DNA of 64,000 bases from assembly GCF_001465345.1 (NCBI RefSeq), contig NZ_CP013655.1, positions 1,377,349 through 1,441,348 of the forward strand, in the 5' to 3' direction. Numbering within the stretch: position 1 is the first letter of the stretch; each line of letters starts with the position of its first letter. Below are positions 8,982 through 18,108 of the stretch, piece after piece. The notes beneath the pieces are model-generated. The model did not search any database. It saw only the letters and a list, made by a program, of their open reading frames with translations, and was not told where the DNA came from. A program made the translations under genes and the position numbers. This DNA comes from Enterococcus rotai (lineage in GTDB: Bacteria > Bacillota > Bacilli > Lactobacillales > Enterococcaceae).

Positions 8982-9764
8982 ATGTTGGAATTGATTTATG
9001 TACATATTGATATGACAAGTAATGCAGTATTATCAAAAGGGATCACACATACAGACTTTACGCGCTCCATTGTTCATCACCCTAAGAACCTGCTATTACT
9101 GAATCCTTCTGCTGAAGAAGGCGAGTATGATATGCACAGTGGATTAAAGATCATTCGTGGTCAAGAGAATGTCGATCACTATTTTTCTACGGTTCATCGT
9201 CGTAAAATGAACGAAGAAATTAAATGGATCGATTTCTCTGATGTTACAATGCTCAAAGAACTGACGCCGATGGAAATTTCAGAGTTGCTTTATTTTGGGC
9301 ACATGAAAACGAGTTTGCATTCACCATTTTTTTATAAATTACAAAATGATTTTGTCTTTTTTGAATTTGTTGACCATATGACAAGGGTTTATTATCGTTA
9401 TATCGACGAGTTTTATCGGATTTTGGCGGATAAAATCACCCGAGTAATTTTGGAGAAAGTCAATGATCGTAAAACGTTCTTTAAACGTGGGGTTTCCGTT
9501 GAAAAATTAGACAGTGAATTATTGAAAGAAATGAAACCGATTTTGCAAGAAGGGGTTGTGTTCTGTTTTGATCAGATGGATATTAAAGGAAAAGAATACC
9601 ATATTCCAATCCATGTGGTAGAAGATTCATTATGGAAAACGAAAAACTTTGCTTATCAAAAAGAACCGGTCATTGCCATTTTGATTTACAATACAGCAAA
9701 ACGAACTTGGCGTTTAATCCAAGAAGATGAATTTGGTTTTACTGATTTGCCTAGACAGGCCTAA
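8982..9764 (+). CDS. conserved hypothetical cytosolic protein
   Basis: A 260-residue soluble protein without a signal peptide, membrane segment or motif that I recognise. I chose ATG 8982 because the gggggtga SD (8966-8973) sits at the right distance; the in-frame ATG 8973 overlaps the SD and TTG 8961 precedes it. The middle is rich in aromatic residues (FVDHMTRVYYRYIDEFYR). It is monocistronic with its own terminator. Function is unknown. Confidence 0.7.
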   Translation: MLELIYVHIDMTSNAVLSKGITHTDFTRSIVHHPKNLLLLNPSAEEGEYDMHSGLKIIRGQENVDHYFSTVHRRKMNEEIKWIDFSDVTMLKELTPMEISELLYFGHMKTSLHSPFFYKLQNDFVFFEFVDHMTRVYYRYIDEFYRILADKITRVILEKVNDRKTFFKRGVSVEKLDSELLKEMKPILQEGVVFCFDQMDIKGKEYHIPIHVVEDSLWKTKNFAYQKEPVIAILIYNTAKRTWRLIQEDEFGFTDLPRQA

Positions 9765-9770
9765 TAAACG

Positions 9771-9811
9771 AAAACAAGCAGAAGTGTAAAAAACTTCTGC
9801 TTGTTTTTTTG
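9771..9811. terminator. terminator, probably bidirectional
   Basis: Stem aaacaagcagaagt / acttctgcttgttt (9772-9785 / 9794-9807) with flanking A and T tracts separates convergent genes. Confidence 0.85.
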
Positions 9812-9818
9812 ATCCTAA

Positions 9819-10586
9819 TTAAATATTTTTCTGCAATCTCAAACGTTTTGCAATCTTTTCGATGAGGAAAAGTGCTGGTAACTGTGAGGTTAGTTCAATT
9901 GTTTTGTCGTGATTATTACTAGTTTTATAGATAGTTTCCCGATTGATTGTGTAAGGAATATTCAAATCGGACATTCTGCTGATTGTTGAACTATCACTGT
10001 TGGTTATTGAAATGATTGGGCATTTTTTCGTGTTCAGCCGTTTAATATAATGAATGATTTCTTTTGTTTCGCCAGTAACAGATAATGCAATCACACAAGT
10101 TCGTTCTAAAATATCATCTGGAAACCATTCAATCGGGTAATTGGAAGGATCTTCAATACGTAAGGCGGTTTGAGACAAATTTGTAAAATAAAGAGAGCCA
10201 TAGGCAGCAATTGGTTCTGAAGAGCCAGAACCAAGAAACAGGACTAATCCTTTATCTGCTAAAAGGGCAACTGCTTGTTCGATTTTGCTGTCGAGAAAGG
10301 GCTCATTAACACGCTCCAGAAAATGAATGTGTTGGGTTTCATCAACATCGGCAATTTGAGCTTGGTTGATGGACTCGTAATATAGCTGAAGTTTTACTTT
10401 GAATTCCGAAAAACCATTACATTCAAATTTGTGACAAAAACGCAAAATACTTGCAGTACTTGTGTGTGTTTCATCAGCTAAGTCCCTGATACGCATGTAA
10501 GTCACAAGCTTTAAATGATTTGCGATATAGTGGTAAATCTCATATTCTAAAGGATTTAAATCGGGAATATAATCTAAAAACAGCAT
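9819..10586 (-). CDS. RpiR-family regulator (HTH + SIS)
   Basis: A 255-residue regulator with an N-terminal RpiR helix-turn-helix (about 1-75; TSTASILRFCHKF) and a C-terminal SIS sugar-phosphate-binding domain (about 105-240; VLFLGSGSSEP). It is divergent from the 6-phospho-beta-glucosidase and PTS genes, so control of that locus by a phosphosugar is the simplest reading. SD caaggagg precedes the ATG. A second RpiR protein of similar size is encoded at 21070. Confidence 0.9.
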   Translation of the reverse strand: MLFLDYIPDLNPLEYEIYHYIANHLKLVTYMRIRDLADETHTSTASILRFCHKFECNGFSEFKVKLQLYYESINQAQIADVDETQHIHFLERVNEPFLDSKIEQAVALLADKGLVLFLGSGSSEPIAAYGSLYFTNLSQTALRIEDPSNYPIEWFPDDILERTCVIALSVTGETKEIIHYIKRLNTKKCPIISITNSDSSTISRMSDLNIPYTINRETIYKTSNNHDKTIELTSQLPALFLIEKIAKRLRLQKNI

Positions 10587-10660
10587 AGCGTCCTCCTTGT
10601 AGTTACAAACTGTGACAAAATTGTGAGAAATGACAAAAGACGTGACTTATCACAAAGAAA

Positions 10661-10698
10661 TGAAAGCGTATAACAAACATTATAATCAATGCTATACT
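10661..10698 (+). promoter_or_regulatory. possible cre and -10 box upstream of the GH1 gene
   Basis: TGAAAGCGTATAAC (10661-10674) resembles a catabolite-responsive element with two mismatches. TATACT at 10693-10698 is a plausible -10; the -35 is weak. CcpA repression would suit a beta-glucoside locus. Prediction from pattern only. Confidence 0.35.
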
Positions 10699-10788
10699 CC
10701 AATTATAGATCGTGAAAGCGCAATCTGCAAGAAGGTTCAAACTAAAATGTTTTATTTGAACTTAAACTATAAATTGGAGGACTAACAA

Positions 10789-12171
10789 ATGAAAGTAACA
10801 TTTCCAAAATCATTCTTTTGGGGAGCCGCTTCAAGTGCTACACAAGCAGAAGGACGAGTAACAGGTGATGAAAAAGGGGGAAATATCTGGGACTATGCGT
10901 CCAAAGAATATAATCACCGTTTTTATGATGGGGTTACAACAGAGAACACTTCTTTATTTTATCAAGACTATCAACAGGATATTCAAAAAATGCAGGACAT
11001 CTCATTTAACTCATTCCGTACCTCAATTTCGTGGTCACGCTTGATTCCAAACGGAACGGGAGCGGTCAATCCTGAAGCGGTGATATTTTATAATAATATG
11101 ATTGATGAATTGATTGCTAAAGGGGTGGAACCATTTGTCAATTTGTATCATTTTGATATGCCGATGGCGCTTCAAGAAATAGGTGGATTTGAGGCTAAAG
11201 CAGTGGTGGATGCATATAAACAATATGCTAAAACCTGTTTTGAGTTGTTTGGTGATCGAGTGAGGTATTGGTTTACTTTTAATGAGCCAATGATTCCAGC
11301 AGAAGCCGGTTATCTGCATGATCGTCATTATCCATATGTCGTTGATTTTAAGCGTGCGGCAGCCGTATTACACAATATCATTTTAGCGCATTGTGAAGCA
11401 GTCAAGGTGTACCGTGAAATGAAACTAGCTGGAAAAATCGGCATCATTATGGATGTCATACCGGTTTATCCTCGTAGTCAAAACGCAGCAGATTTATACG
11501 CGGCTGAAATGGCAGATTTATTCTATACAAAGAGTGTTAATGATGCGATTTTAAAGGGGAAATACCCAGTACGTTTAAAAGAAGTTCTACAAGAATATGA
11601 TCAATTACCAGAAGTCTCTAATTCAGATTTAGAACTGATTGCAGCGACAAAGATCGACTTATTAGGAATCAATTACTATCGTCCTCGTAGAGTTAAAGCG
11701 AAAGAGTGTGTACCGAATCCTAATGGGGTTTTCTCACCAGAATGGTTTTTTGACGAATATGTTATGCCGGGTCGACGGATGAACACTTCTCGCGGAATTG
11801 AGATCTATCCTAAAGGAATATACGATATTGCGAAAAAGATTCAGACAGAGTATGACAATATCGATTGGTTTGTTTCTGAAAATGGTATTGGAATCGAAGG
11901 AGAAGAAGCGTTTATTGAAGAAGGGGTGGTTCAAGATGAGTATCGAATCGACTTTTTGAAAGAACATTTAACGTATTTGCATCAAGCGATGGAGGAAGGG
12001 AGCAACTGTTTAGGGTATCATATGTGGACGTTTGTAGACTGTTGGTCTTGGGGCAATGCCTATAAAAATCGTTATGGTTTTTATCGGTTAGATCTGGCAA
12101 CAGGAGAAAAGACGGTCAAAAAATCTGGTTTGTGGTTTAAAGCGTTAGTGGAAAATAATGGGTTTGAGTAA
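10789..12171 (+). CDS. 6-phospho-beta-glucosidase, GH1
   Basis: A 460-residue GH1 enzyme of normal length. The acid/base is E166 in TFNEP and the nucleophile is E364 in SENG. It hydrolyses phosphorylated beta-glucosides (cellobiose, salicin or similar) delivered by a PTS, releasing glucose 6-phosphate. SD aattggagg precedes the ATG. A PTS EIIC gene follows 20 nt later in the same operon, and the divergent RpiR gene is the likely regulator. The exact substrate (cellobiose, gentiobiose or aryl-glucoside) cannot be read from the sequence. Confidence 0.92.
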   Translation: MKVTFPKSFFWGAASSATQAEGRVTGDEKGGNIWDYASKEYNHRFYDGVTTENTSLFYQDYQQDIQKMQDISFNSFRTSISWSRLIPNGTGAVNPEAVIFYNNMIDELIAKGVEPFVNLYHFDMPMALQEIGGFEAKAVVDAYKQYAKTCFELFGDRVRYWFTFNEPMIPAEAGYLHDRHYPYVVDFKRAAAVLHNIILAHCEAVKVYREMKLAGKIGIIMDVIPVYPRSQNAADLYAAEMADLFYTKSVNDAILKGKYPVRLKEVLQEYDQLPEVSNSDLELIAATKIDLLGINYYRPRRVKAKECVPNPNGVFSPEWFFDEYVMPGRRMNTSRGIEIYPKGIYDIAKKIQTEYDNIDWFVSENGIGIEGEEAFIEEGVVQDEYRIDFLKEHLTYLHQAMEEGSNCLGYHMWTFVDCWSWGNAYKNRYGFYRLDLATGEKTVKKSGLWFKALVENNGFE

Positions 12172-12191
12172 AGAAAGGAAAAGTGATTCTG

Positions 12192-13520
12192 ATGATGAAA
12201 ACGCTCGATAATTTAGCGATGAAACTGTTACCGATTGCAAATGCAATTGGTAATCAGCGGCATTTACAGGCAATCAGGAATGGGCTGATTTCGATTTTGC
12301 CGCTGACGATTGTGGGCTCCTTTTTTACAATTTTGCTAAACTTACCGATCCCTGGTTATTCTGAAATGATTGCTCCATATTTAGCAGCATTAGATGTTCC
12401 GTTTCGGTTTACTGTAGGTTTGATGTCTTTATACGCTGCCTTTACAATTGGTTCGTTTTTAGGAAATACGTACAAGCTAGATAAGATCACTAGCGGCTTT
12501 CTTTCAATGTTAGCGACACTTTTGATGGTCATGCCAGTCAATCTTCAAGAAGGCGTGGACACAGCAGGAAATGTCGTGGCAAGTGGTCGTTATATACCGA
12601 TTACACCACTTGGCTCCCAAGGATTGTTTGGAGCGATTGTGGCAGCGTTGATTTCAGTTGAGATTTATCGTTTTACGAAAGAAAAAAACTTGGAAATCAA
12701 AATGCCAGAAGGTGTTCCTCCTGTAGTGGGAGAATCGTTTGCTGCGTTGCTACCGACGCTTTTAGTGATTTTAGTCTTTTGGATTCCTCGTCACTTTTTT
12801 AACTTCAATTTAAATGATCTGCTTAGTGTAGCAATTTCACCTTTGAAGGTCTTTTTAACAGGTAATAATATTTTTGGCGGTATTATCACGCAATTTATGA
12901 TTTGTTTGTTCTGGGCGTTAGGGATTCACGGTCATGCTGTTCTAGGACCGATCATTCGTCCGTTTTGGGATCAAGCGATTATCGAAAATGCGGAGTTATT
13001 TCAAAATGGTACGAGTGCTTTTCAATTACCGAATATTTTTACAGAACAATTTTATCAATGGTATGCGCAAATGGGCGGTACTGGCGCAACGTTAGCACTT
13101 GTTTTCTTATTCTTGTTCTCTAAATCAAAATATTTGAAACAATTAGGGAAATTATCGATTTTACCAGGGATTTTCAATATCAATGAACCCGTGATTTTTG
13201 GAACACCGATCGTAATGAATCCACTATTAGCAATCCCCTTTATCACGGTGCCGATTGTGAATACGATTTTAGTTTATATTGTAACAGCGCTAGGTTGGAT
13301 GCCGAAAATGATGGTCAAACCGCCATTTTCGATCCCTGCACCTTTAGGAGCGCTGATCACCTCGAATTGGAACTGGGTCGCATGCATTATGGTTTTTGTT
13401 TGTTTTGCGGTTTCGTTAGCGATTTATTATCCATTCTTTAAAATGTTTGAAAAAATCCAAGTAGAACAAGAGCAGCAAGTGGAACAAGAAGAGACTGCGA
13501 TGGCTGTTGAAGAGCTTTGA
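12192..13520 (+). CDS. PTS EIIC, lactose/cellobiose (CelB) family
   Basis: An integral-membrane permease of about 442 residues with roughly ten hydrophobic segments, of the lactose/cellobiose EIIC class (FNINEPVIFGTPIVMNP block near residue 330, LGALITSNWNWVA near 400). It has no fused EIIB or EIIA, and none is encoded nearby, so it must borrow these from elsewhere. I favour ATG 12192 with aggaaa upstream; GTG 12183 is also in frame. It is co-transcribed with the GH1 gene, which handles its phosphorylated product. The C-terminus is a short Glu/Gln-rich cytoplasmic tail. Confidence 0.9.
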   Translation: MMKTLDNLAMKLLPIANAIGNQRHLQAIRNGLISILPLTIVGSFFTILLNLPIPGYSEMIAPYLAALDVPFRFTVGLMSLYAAFTIGSFLGNTYKLDKITSGFLSMLATLLMVMPVNLQEGVDTAGNVVASGRYIPITPLGSQGLFGAIVAALISVEIYRFTKEKNLEIKMPEGVPPVVGESFAALLPTLLVILVFWIPRHFFNFNLNDLLSVAISPLKVFLTGNNIFGGIITQFMICLFWALGIHGHAVLGPIIRPFWDQAIIENAELFQNGTSAFQLPNIFTEQFYQWYAQMGGTGATLALVFLFLFSKSKYLKQLGKLSILPGIFNINEPVIFGTPIVMNPLLAIPFITVPIVNTILVYIVTALGWMPKMMVKPPFSIPAPLGALITSNWNWVACIMVFVCFAVSLAIYYPFFKMFEKIQVEQEQQVEQEETAMAVEEL

Positions 13521-13543
13521 TGAGAGCATAGGAGGTAGTAGAA

Positions 13544-13786
13544 ATGATTTATGTGATTAGTGGCTGCATGATTTTCGGGACTCATTATTTGTTGAAGGAA
13601 AATCAGTGGTTACTGCAAAAGAAACTTTGGCAATTGATCGTTGGGGCTATTTTGATTGTGGGACTTACGGTTGTGCTAAGTACGTGGATCGGCTCATTAT
13701 TTCCAGTGATTGGTGCCACTTTAGTTTGTGCCACGATTTTACAAATTAAGCATACACACCAACTTGCGATCCAACGGTTAGGGTAG
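13544..13786 (+). CDS. small membrane protein at the end of the GH1-PTS operon
   Basis: An 80-residue hydrophobic protein (segments about 1-16, 27-45 and 47-65), 23 nt after the EIIC gene, with SD taggaggt. No family was recognised. Its position suggests co-transcription with the beta-glucoside genes; function is unknown. Confidence 0.65.
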   Translation: MIYVISGCMIFGTHYLLKENQWLLQKKLWQLIVGAILIVGLTVVLSTWIGSLFPVIGATLVCATILQIKHTHQLAIQRLG

Positions 13787-13828
13787 ATAAAAAGACAAGC
13801 TGTGATTAAATCAGCTTGTCTTTTTATC
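13786..13828. terminator. bidirectional terminator
   Basis: A 17-bp perfect stem gataaaaagacaagctg (13786-13802) / cagcttgtctttttatc (13812-13828) lies between convergent genes. Confidence 0.9.
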
Positions 13829-14209
13829 GATTGTTTCATTTTCTTTATCTTTCAGAGCATCTTCAATTTCCTTATGCAAGAAGTAGGAGATCACCGTTCG
13901 GATCACTACTAAAATAGCCAATTTTAAAATATCTTGAAAAGTTGGTTTGATGATCGATTCAATGATATCTGCGGCAATCAGTATTTCTAAACTAAGGAGA
14001 ATATAACTACCTAGAAAACTTTTGATGAAATTATTTTGACGTGCCATTACAACACGATTTCGATCGTTTCGTTCACTTTTTAGAAAATCGATTCCAGCCA
14101 TAATTACGCCCCAAATCAAGACCACAATCGAAAAAATATTTAACGCTAAAATAAATAAATCAAAGAAAGGAATTAAATTATCCATGATGTTTTGAGCTAA
14201 ATCGTGCAT
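13811..14209 (-). CDS. DUF1622 membrane protein
   Basis: A 132-residue protein with three membrane segments (about 15-38, 65-85 and 92-112). The block LEILIAADIIE followed by LAILVVIRTVISYFL is typical of the DUF1622 family, whose function is unknown. SD aaaggggg precedes the ATG. It is monocistronic; its 3' end overlaps the terminator shared with the PTS operon. Confidence 0.85.
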   Translation of the reverse strand: MHDLAQNIMDNLIPFFDLFILALNIFSIVVLIWGVIMAGIDFLKSERNDRNRVVMARQNNFIKSFLGSYILLSLEILIAADIIESIIKPTFQDILKLAILVVIRTVISYFLHKEIEDALKDKENETIDKKTS

Positions 14210-14243
14210 TGGACGTCCCCCTTTTTCTGTATTCTAGAAAGGC

Positions 14244-14975
14244 TCATATTTTTTTAGCAGAAACCAACAGCATCATTGGTCTACGCAATTCATCTCTCAT
14301 TTGGGCACTTGCTTCAAGCATTTCAGGAGCGGGCATCGGTTCAACCAAGCGAGTGATTTGAAAGCCATTTGTTAATAGTCCGTCCAAATAAGTAGTCAAG
14401 GTTTTGTGATATTTCATTACGGTTTCACCTAAAAATAGTGTCTCACGAATACTTTCATCAAAGTAGCGATCAACTGGCCAATAAAGTGGCTGCCCTTTTT
14501 GATCATAAATCCAATCTTCCGTTCCTTGTGCTGTGAAAATCGGATGTTCTGTAGAGAAAATAAAATCGCCGCCAGAGTTCAAACAATGATTGACTTTTTT
14601 AGCAATATCATCAAATGAAGGGACATAATGGAGTGCTAAAGAGCTGATCACAATATCGAATGTTTCATTTAGTCCATCGATTTCATCCATACCCATTAAA
14701 TGATAAGTGATTTTTGAAGAATCGGTCATCTCTTTTGCTTTTTCGATCATCCGTTCAGATAAATCGATGCCAATGACCTTTTTCGCGCCGTTTTCAACGG
14801 CATAACGGCAATGCCAACCGTAGCCGCAACCGAGATCTAGAACGGTTTTTCCAGTGAAATCAGGCAATAATTTTTTTAACTCATGCCACTCACCAGCGCC
14901 TTCAAGCCCTTTTTTTGAACGATCCATTTGACTATAAGCTTCAAAAAAATTAGGATTGTCATATTCGTTTTTCAT
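14244..14975 (-). CDS. class I SAM-dependent methyltransferase
   Basis: A 243-residue methyltransferase with a Rossmann fold. Motif I is VLDLGCGYGWHC (about 45-56), followed by the acidic GIDLSERMI (about 71-80) and the VISSLALHYV block (about 108-117). It belongs to the ubiquinone/tellurite-like Methyltransf_11/25 group of cytosolic small-molecule methyltransferases; the substrate is unknown. SD aaggagac precedes the ATG. It stands alone on the minus strand. Confidence 0.88.
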   Translation of the reverse strand: MKNEYDNPNFFEAYSQMDRSKKGLEGAGEWHELKKLLPDFTGKTVLDLGCGYGWHCRYAVENGAKKVIGIDLSERMIEKAKEMTDSSKITYHLMGMDEIDGLNETFDIVISSLALHYVPSFDDIAKKVNHCLNSGGDFIFSTEHPIFTAQGTEDWIYDQKGQPLYWPVDRYFDESIRETLFLGETVMKYHKTLTTYLDGLLTNGFQITRLVEPMPAPEMLEASAQMRDELRRPMMLLVSAKKI

Positions 14976-15073
14976 ACGGTGTCTCCTTTAATGAACGTAC
15001 TTTTGTCTTATTAATTGTACCAGATTGTGACGAGAATACCCATAAAAGAGAATTTAAGGAAGCTGGCATCCGT

Positions 15074-15457
15074 TTATTGAAAAGTATGACCACAATCGCT
15101 CAACACCTGAACCGCTTTCGTTTTGTCTTTATTTTTGATTAAAAGATAATCGGTATTGTATGTGGATAACGCGAAAATCGAGATCTGATTGTCAGCCAAA
15201 GGATTAGCCAATTGTGTCAAAATACCTACTAAAGAAAAATCTAGTTCGCCGACGATCTGAATAATGAACCAGTCCTCATCAATAGAAAGAGCAAGATCTG
15301 TCTCCAGCGAGCCAGAAGGGACAATCACAGAACATTCATCGTGTGTGTAAGTCAGGCTCTTAAATGTTTTGATTTTATGGAATGAAGTAGGAATTGGGGT
15401 ATCAACCGGAAATTTTATAATGGCATAGTTTAGTGTATCTAATAGTTTCAAGTGCAT
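15074..15457 (-). CDS. ACT domain-containing protein
   Basis: A 127-residue protein of the small ACT-domain group (paired ACT-like folds, as in aspartate-kinase regulatory regions). The block IQIVGELDFSLVGILTQLAN (about 66-85) and the ending ISIFALSTYNTDYLLI are characteristic. It probably binds an amino acid. SD cggagg precedes the ATG. It lies 22 nt downstream of the GNAT gene, in one minus-strand operon. Confidence 0.85.
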   Translation of the reverse strand: MHLKLLDTLNYAIIKFPVDTPIPTSFHKIKTFKSLTYTHDECSVIVPSGSLETDLALSIDEDWFIIQIVGELDFSLVGILTQLANPLADNQISIFALSTYNTDYLLIKNKDKTKAVQVLSDCGHTFQ

Positions 15458-15479
15458 TTGTTTTCCTCCGAGTAGTATG

Positions 15480-15947
15480 TTAAATCGGGATTTCTAAAAA
15501 GACTTGAGACCCGTAAATAGGCGGAAGGTGATTGTCAGCCTCTTTAAAGCCTGCTTGTCGACATAAAGATTGGGTAAACGCTTTGTCTTCATTTACGATG
15601 ATCGTAAGTTGATCGATCGTCGAAAAATGCTGGTGAATGAATGCTGGCAACAAATGAGTCGCTTGTTTGGCATAGCCTTTCCCTAAGTGACGATAATCAG
15701 TAGAAAAGTCCTGGACTAAAATATTATTTTTATTGATAGAATAGGGACTGCCGCCTTGTGCTTCATAAAGAGTCAAGAAGGCAACGAGCTGATCGTGTTC
15801 AAAAACGAGAACACCATGACGATGGGGGTCTTTTTTGGTTAGAGCAATAGCGATTTTTGGTTCACGGACATAGCGCCTTTTCTTTTGGGATAGGCAATAA
15901 TCATTAATAAAAGTTTGGTGCGTATCATCGTACATTTTTAGGTACAT
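15480..15947 (-). CDS. GNAT-family N-acetyltransferase
   Basis: A 155-residue acetyltransferase. The acetyl-CoA loop is in the RHLGKGYAKQA segment (about 93-103). It has an extended N-terminal strand region and ends in a dimer-type QVFLE strand. SD caggagg precedes the ATG. It is co-transcribed with the ACT-domain gene. The acceptor substrate cannot be predicted. Confidence 0.87.
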   Translation of the reverse strand: MYLKMYDDTHQTFINDYCLSQKKRRYVREPKIAIALTKKDPHRHGVLVFEHDQLVAFLTLYEAQGGSPYSINKNNILVQDFSTDYRHLGKGYAKQATHLLPAFIHQHFSTIDQLTIIVNEDKAFTQSLCRQAGFKEADNHLPPIYGSQVFLEIPI

Positions 15948-16053
15948 GAGTTTTCCTCCTGCCTAGCGTAATGTGCTTATTTTAGCCGATAGGAAAATAG
16001 CAATTCCTTTATACTTATAGTATAACTTGTTTGAGAGGTCTTGTGCAGTTGCT

Positions 16054-16530
16054 TTATAGAATTTTTTTCATTGGCGTGAAAATAATACCATCAACTTCTT
16101 GTTGACTACCCGTTGGTATAAAGCCGAGATGGTGATAGGCGTCAAGCGCATAAGGTGAAGAGTTCAATGTTAGTTGGGTTGCCATGTGGACCGTTTGGCA
16201 ATAGGTAGTCGCTGTTTTCATAAGCTGACGAGCAATTCCTTGTCTATGAAACGCCTTATCCACAAAAAGCAAGGATATGTGGTTTGGCAAACGCACTGCA
16301 ATCAACCCAGTTATGGTTGCTTCATTAGAGAAACAGGCCCAAAGCGTTAATTCTTGCGCTGCTAATTGCTGCGTAATTGTATCAAAAGAGATAAATTGCT
16401 TGAAATGTTGGATTCCTTCATCAGAATAATCAGGTGCTTCAAATTCAAGAAAAACCCGCTGAACAAGTGTGAGAGCTGCTTTAAGTTCTGATTCATCTAT
16501 GATCGAAAGCTGTTTGATTGGGTTATTCAT
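16054..16530 (-). CDS. GNAT-family N-acetyltransferase
   Basis: A 158-residue acetyltransferase with the core VDKAFHRQGIARQLM (about 97-111), an acetyl-CoA pyrophosphate loop, and the YHHLGFIPTG end block. I chose the ATG at 16530 because tttggaggt lies just upstream; the four-residue upstream extension would have to start inside this SD. The substrate is unknown. Confidence 0.87.
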   Translation of the reverse strand: MNNPIKQLSIIDESELKAALTLVQRVFLEFEAPDYSDEGIQHFKQFISFDTITQQLAAQELTLWACFSNEATITGLIAVRLPNHISLLFVDKAFHRQGIARQLMKTATTYCQTVHMATQLTLNSSPYALDAYHHLGFIPTGSQQEVDGIIFTPMKKIL

Positions 16531-16590
16531 AATGACCTCCAAAGCCTTTTTATCTATTTTATCATGAATAGGATTCTATTTTTCAATAAA

Positions 16591-16633
16591 AAATAGCCAG
16601 AGAGAAGTAAAAGCATTTCTCTCTGGCTATTTT
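16591..16633 (-). terminator. terminator after the 121-residue gene
   Basis: A 16-bp perfect stem aaatagccagagagaa (16591-16606) / ttctctctggctattt (16618-16633). Confidence 0.85.
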
Positions 16634-16635
16634 GA

Positions 16636-17001
16636 TTACTTAATGAGGCGCTTGTCATTTTTAGACAAGGTACTGACTTTTTTTATATGGTCAACAGTGA
16701 TCATTCGGATTTGTTGGCTGTCTTCTTGTAAACGCAACATGATCGAATCACCAATGCTCTTGGAAACGATCCATCCAGATACTGTTTCAAACTTTTGAGA
16801 AGTCGGCACTTCTTTTAATTGTAGAACAACTAAACTTTTTTGAGCAGAAGCAACTTGTAATTTCTTAAGAATTTCTTCACGCTCTTTATCTTTGCTCTGT
16901 TTATCTTTAGAGTCGTCTAAAAATGCCGAAAAGAAACTTTGGGAAGATTGGCTGATCAATTTTGAAATGCTTTTCATTGTTGATTTGTGGTTATTGTCCA
17001 T
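16636..17001 (-). CDS. conserved hypothetical protein
   Basis: A 121-residue soluble, highly charged protein. The first half is Ser/Lys/Asp-rich (residues 1-45) and likely flexible. The second half (about 50-115) looks like a small beta-rich domain containing VSGWIVSKSIGDSIML and a TVDHIKKVS end. A strong SD (gaaggaggt) supports the start. No family was recognised; an RNA- or ligand-binding barrel is only a guess. Confidence 0.65.
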   Translation of the reverse strand: MDNNHKSTMKSISKLISQSSQSFFSAFLDDSKDKQSKDKEREEILKKLQVASAQKSLVVLQLKEVPTSQKFETVSGWIVSKSIGDSIMLRLQEDSQQIRMITVDHIKKVSTLSKNDKRLIK

Positions 17002-17170
17002 TCTTCTACCTCCTTCACGAATTTACTACTACTGTCAGACTCTGAACAATCAGATACTACCATTCTACCTAATAAAGTCAAATAATTCAAGAAAATATGT
17101 TCGTAATAATCTTGTAAAGAATTATTCCTACTTGCTTTTTTCGATAGTTTCAGTAATATTAGAAGTACCG

Positions 17171-17220
17171 ATTACATTTATGTAATTTGTTTGAAAGTAA
17201 ATAACGACTCAACGCTTTCA
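17171..17220 (+). promoter_or_regulatory. dyad-rich upstream region of the C39-like peptidase
   Basis: ATTACAtttaTGTAAT (17171-17186) has perfect 6-bp arms. A wider TTGAAAG / CTTTCAA pair follows (about 17190-17220). Operator function is inferred from symmetry only. Confidence 0.3.
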
Positions 17221-17241
17221 ACTTAAAAGAGGGAGATTTCA

Positions 17242-18009
17242 ATGAAACAAAAACAGACAAAAAAATCAAACATTTCTATTATAGCATTACTAGTCGGCAC
17301 AGCCTTTGCTGGAGCTCTTTTAGCTAAAGTAGCACCTATGGCAGAAGGTAGCGGATTTTCAGCTTTATTTAATGATGGCAAAGCAGCGAATGAAGTAAAA
17401 ATAACTGAGACAAGTGAAAGTAAAAAAGAGCCAGAAAAAGTTAAAAAATTAACATACACGGAACAAGTCAATGAAGGGTTAAGCCAAAATAAATTTGCTA
17501 ATCGGATGCCGATCAACTTATTATTGCAAACTGACGATAAATGGAAAGCAACACCTTATGGCATGGACAATCCTGATGGTAATACATTAGAAATCAATGG
17601 CTGTGCAATTGTATCATTAGCAATGGTGTCTTCTTTCTTAGATAATAAACAGTATACACCGCAAGATATTTTGAATTGGTCGAAAAACGATTACTTTGTA
17701 GAAGGGGAAGGGACAGCTTGGTCCGTTTTCTCTGATTTTGCGATGGAAAAAGGCTACCAATTTGAGGATCTTGAAACAGATATGACAGCGGTAGAAGAAC
17801 AATTAAAACAAAAACACCCTGTAATCATCTCAGTAAAACCAGGGCTATTTACTGAAACGGGTCATATTATGGTATTAAGTGGTACAAATAATGGGAAATT
17901 CTGGGTAAATGATCCAAATGACTCTGAAACAAAAGGTCACTCAATAAAAGAATTTACTGCAGATGAACTGCTGAATGAAGCAATGAATTTCTGGGCGGTA
18001 TATAAATAA
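17242..18009 (+). CDS. secreted C39-like cysteine peptidase
   Basis: A 255-residue exported protein with a basic start and hydrophobic segment (about 11-30), a Lys/Glu/Ser-rich linker (45-70) and a C39_2-type papain-like domain (about 88-250). Catalytic candidates are C121 in NGCAIVSLAM, H208 in TGHIMV and D224 in WVNDPND. It probably acts at the cell surface as a peptidase or transpeptidase-like enzyme. SD agagggag precedes the ATG. It is monocistronic, followed by a half-copy of the dispersed intergenic repeat rather than a simple terminator. Confidence 0.87.
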   Translation: MKQKQTKKSNISIIALLVGTAFAGALLAKVAPMAEGSGFSALFNDGKAANEVKITETSESKKEPEKVKKLTYTEQVNEGLSQNKFANRMPINLLLQTDDKWKATPYGMDNPDGNTLEINGCAIVSLAMVSSFLDNKQYTPQDILNWSKNDYFVEGEGTAWSVFSDFAMEKGYQFEDLETDMTAVEEQLKQKHPVIISVKPGLFTETGHIMVLSGTNNGKFWVNDPNDSETKGHSIKEFTADELLNEAMNFWAVYK

Positions 18010-18010
18010 A

Positions 18011-18052
18011 GTTGGGACAGAAGGAGTTGCTTCTGTTTCACTATTTATTCGG
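18011..18052 (-). repeat. partial copy of the dispersed intergenic repeat
   Basis: gttgggacagaa...ggagttgcttctg...tttattcgg is the reverse complement of the right half of the element at 59891-60077, with an internal deletion. It lies directly after the peptidase stop codon. Confidence 0.65.
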
Positions 18053-18108
18053 ATAGAAAATGGAAGGTCAACCAGTATTTATGGTTGGCTTTTTCTGCTG
18101 TCATGAGT